Made by a program: the position numbers and the translations under genes
Assembly (NCBI GenBank): GCA_022565195.1
Contig: JADFJZ010000076.1
Coordinates: forward strand, 1-6,820
Origin: Planctomycetota bacterium
Lineage (GTDB): Bacteria > Planctomycetota > Phycisphaerae > UBA1845 > CAIVHJ01
Direction: 5' to 3'
Length of the DNA stretch: 6,820 nucleotides
Part shown: positions 5,908 through 6,820 of the stretch, piece by piece
Numbering within the stretch: position 1 is the stretch's first letter
Layout of the letters: every line of letters starts with the position of its first letter
Notes under the pieces: model-generated
Database searches by the model: none
The model's input: only the letters and a program-made list of their open reading frames with translations
What the model was told of the DNA's origin: nothing

Positions 5908-6810
5908 ATGCGTACCAAGTCGGTTCTCATCGCAGACGACGATGCCATGCTGGTCCGCGTGCTCACGGTCCGCTGCCGGCACCTGGGCCTCGAGGTGCGT
6001 CAGGCCTCGGACGCCATGCAGGCACTGGTCATGATTCACAAGGATCCGCCGGACTTGATCATCATGGACGTTTCCATGCCCGCCGGAGACGGCCTGAGCG
6101 CCTGCAAGATGCTGGCCTCCGACTCGCGTTTGCAGGAGATTCCCGTGATCATTCTCACAGGACGATCGGATGAGCAGATTCGCGAGCAGGTCGGCGGAAT
6201 GGGCGCCCACTATGTCTTGAAATCGCCGGACTGCTGGCAGGAAATCAAGCCGCTGCTGAGTCGCCTTTTGAACCTGGAGCTTGAGTCTGAGCCTACGCCC
6301 GACCCGAAGCCTGCTCCGCCTGCGGCGGACCGCGGCGGACCGGCTCCTCGGACGCCAGAGGCACGCTCCGCGACTCGACTGAGCTCGTCGAAGTCCGCAG
6401 CGGACCCCGCCTCCGGCCGGCCGCGAGTGCTGGTCGTCGATGACGATCCCAGCGTGACCGAAGCGCTGCGCATTCGGTTGGAATCGAGCAATTACCGGGT
6501 CATTTGTGCCCACGGAGGAGCCGCGGCCTACTGGGCCGCGATGAAGCAAAAGCCGAACATCATCACGCTCGATATCGGCATGCCGGAGTTGGACGGCGCG
6601 GATCTTCTGAAGAAGCTGAAGTCGCACCCGCTCACTCGGGGAATTCCAGTGATTGTCCTGACCGGCAATACGGATCAGAGCACCAAAAAGGAACTCTTGA
6701 ATCTGGGAGCGGCCGCGTACCTGACCAAGCCGTTTCGGAGCAGCGATTTGCTCACTGAAATCGAGAACATCTTGGCCGCTGCAGGCACGGAAGCTCACAC
6801 CGATCACTGA
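5908..6810 (+). CDS. Tandem receiver (REC-REC) response regulator without output domain
   Basis: This 300-residue protein is made of two receiver domains. REC1 (about 4-122) has D10/D11/D12, phospho-acceptor D54 in IIMDVSMPAGDG, T84 in LTGRSD, and K105 in VLKSPD, where Ser rather than Pro follows Lys. A Pro/Ala/Ser-rich, probably flexible linker spans about 126-171. REC2 (about 172-290) has VLVVDDD (D178-D180), D222 in LDIGMPELDG, T252 in LTGNTD, and K274 in LTKPF, all canonical. The protein ends about ten residues after REC2 with no output domain, so it is complete rather than truncated. Two independent receivers on one chain suggest that it integrates signals from the two kinases or acts as a phosphate sink or scaffold; this is inferred. 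It starts 2 bases after the stop of the single-receiver gene and is the last operon gene visible. Confidence 0.92.
   Translation: MRTKSVLIADDDAMLVRVLTVRCRHLGLEVRQASDAMQALVMIHKDPPDLIIMDVSMPAGDGLSACKMLASDSRLQEIPVIILTGRSDEQIREQVGGMGAHYVLKSPDCWQEIKPLLSRLLNLELESEPTPDPKPAPPAADRGGPAPRTPEARSATRLSSSKSAADPASGRPRVLVVDDDPSVTEALRIRLESSNYRVICAHGGAAAYWAAMKQKPNIITLDIGMPELDGADLLKKLKSHPLTRGIPVIVLTGNTDQSTKKELLNLGAAAYLTKPFRSSDLLTEIENILAAAGTEAHTDH
6322..6341 (+). repeat. Direct tandem repeat of 10 bases in the linker of the tandem-receiver gene
   Basis: GCGGCGGACC occurs twice in exact succession (6322-6331 and 6332-6341). Because 10 is not a multiple of three, the copies are read in different frames and encode A-A-D then R-G-G-P. 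The repeat lies in the low-complexity linker between the two receivers. Confidence 0.75.
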
Positions 6811-6820
6811 AGCAAAGAGA

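Noticed and set aside
5596..6807. Minus-strand open frame of 403 codons antisense to the receiver genes
   Set aside because: It spans the junction of two clear receiver genes, has no domain signal, and reflects codon bias on the opposite strand.

Overview
The window is about 60% GC and tightly packed, and almost every base can be assigned. It looks like a chromosomal segment of a GC-rich, Gram-negative-type bacterium. The wealth of PAS, HisKA and REC proteins and the Gfo/Idh/MocA plus left-handed beta-helix acyltransferase pair would fit Planctomycetota or a similar environmental lineage. No marker gene is present, so that placement is a guess. There are no RNA genes, insertion sequences, phage genes or CRISPR arrays.

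Left part (1-1668): two divergent sugar-modification genes. On the minus strand is the N-terminal part of a hexapeptide-repeat acetyltransferase of the WbpD/WlbB type, cut by the window edge. On the plus strand is a complete 361-residue Gfo/Idh/MocA oxidoreductase. Enzymes of these two families act together in making 3-acetamido sugars for surface polysaccharide (C3 oxidation, transamination, N-acetylation), but no aminotransferase is visible here. The 265-base gap between them holds an imperfect palindrome (353-383). One arm of it recurs inverted just upstream of the oxidoreductase (512-521).

Right part (1883-6810): four same-strand genes that are almost certainly one operon, with spacings of +8, -11 and +2 bases. 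They are: (1) a membrane-anchored PAS histidine kinase; (2) a soluble protein with REC, coiled coil, HisKA and HATPase domains plus a C-terminal domain of about 135 residues that I cannot assign firmly; (3) a stand-alone CheY-like receiver; (4) a protein with two receivers joined by a Pro/Ala-rich linker. Altogether there are two kinases and four receivers, each receiver with its acidic pocket, phospho-acceptor Asp and conserved Lys.

No DNA-binding, intact GGDEF/EAL, HD-GYP or methyltransferase output domain is visible. The operon therefore reads as a phosphorelay or signal-integration module that ends in protein-protein interaction. The C-terminal domain of the second kinase, with a layout like a degenerate GGDEF fold, is the only candidate output and the most interesting unknown in the window.
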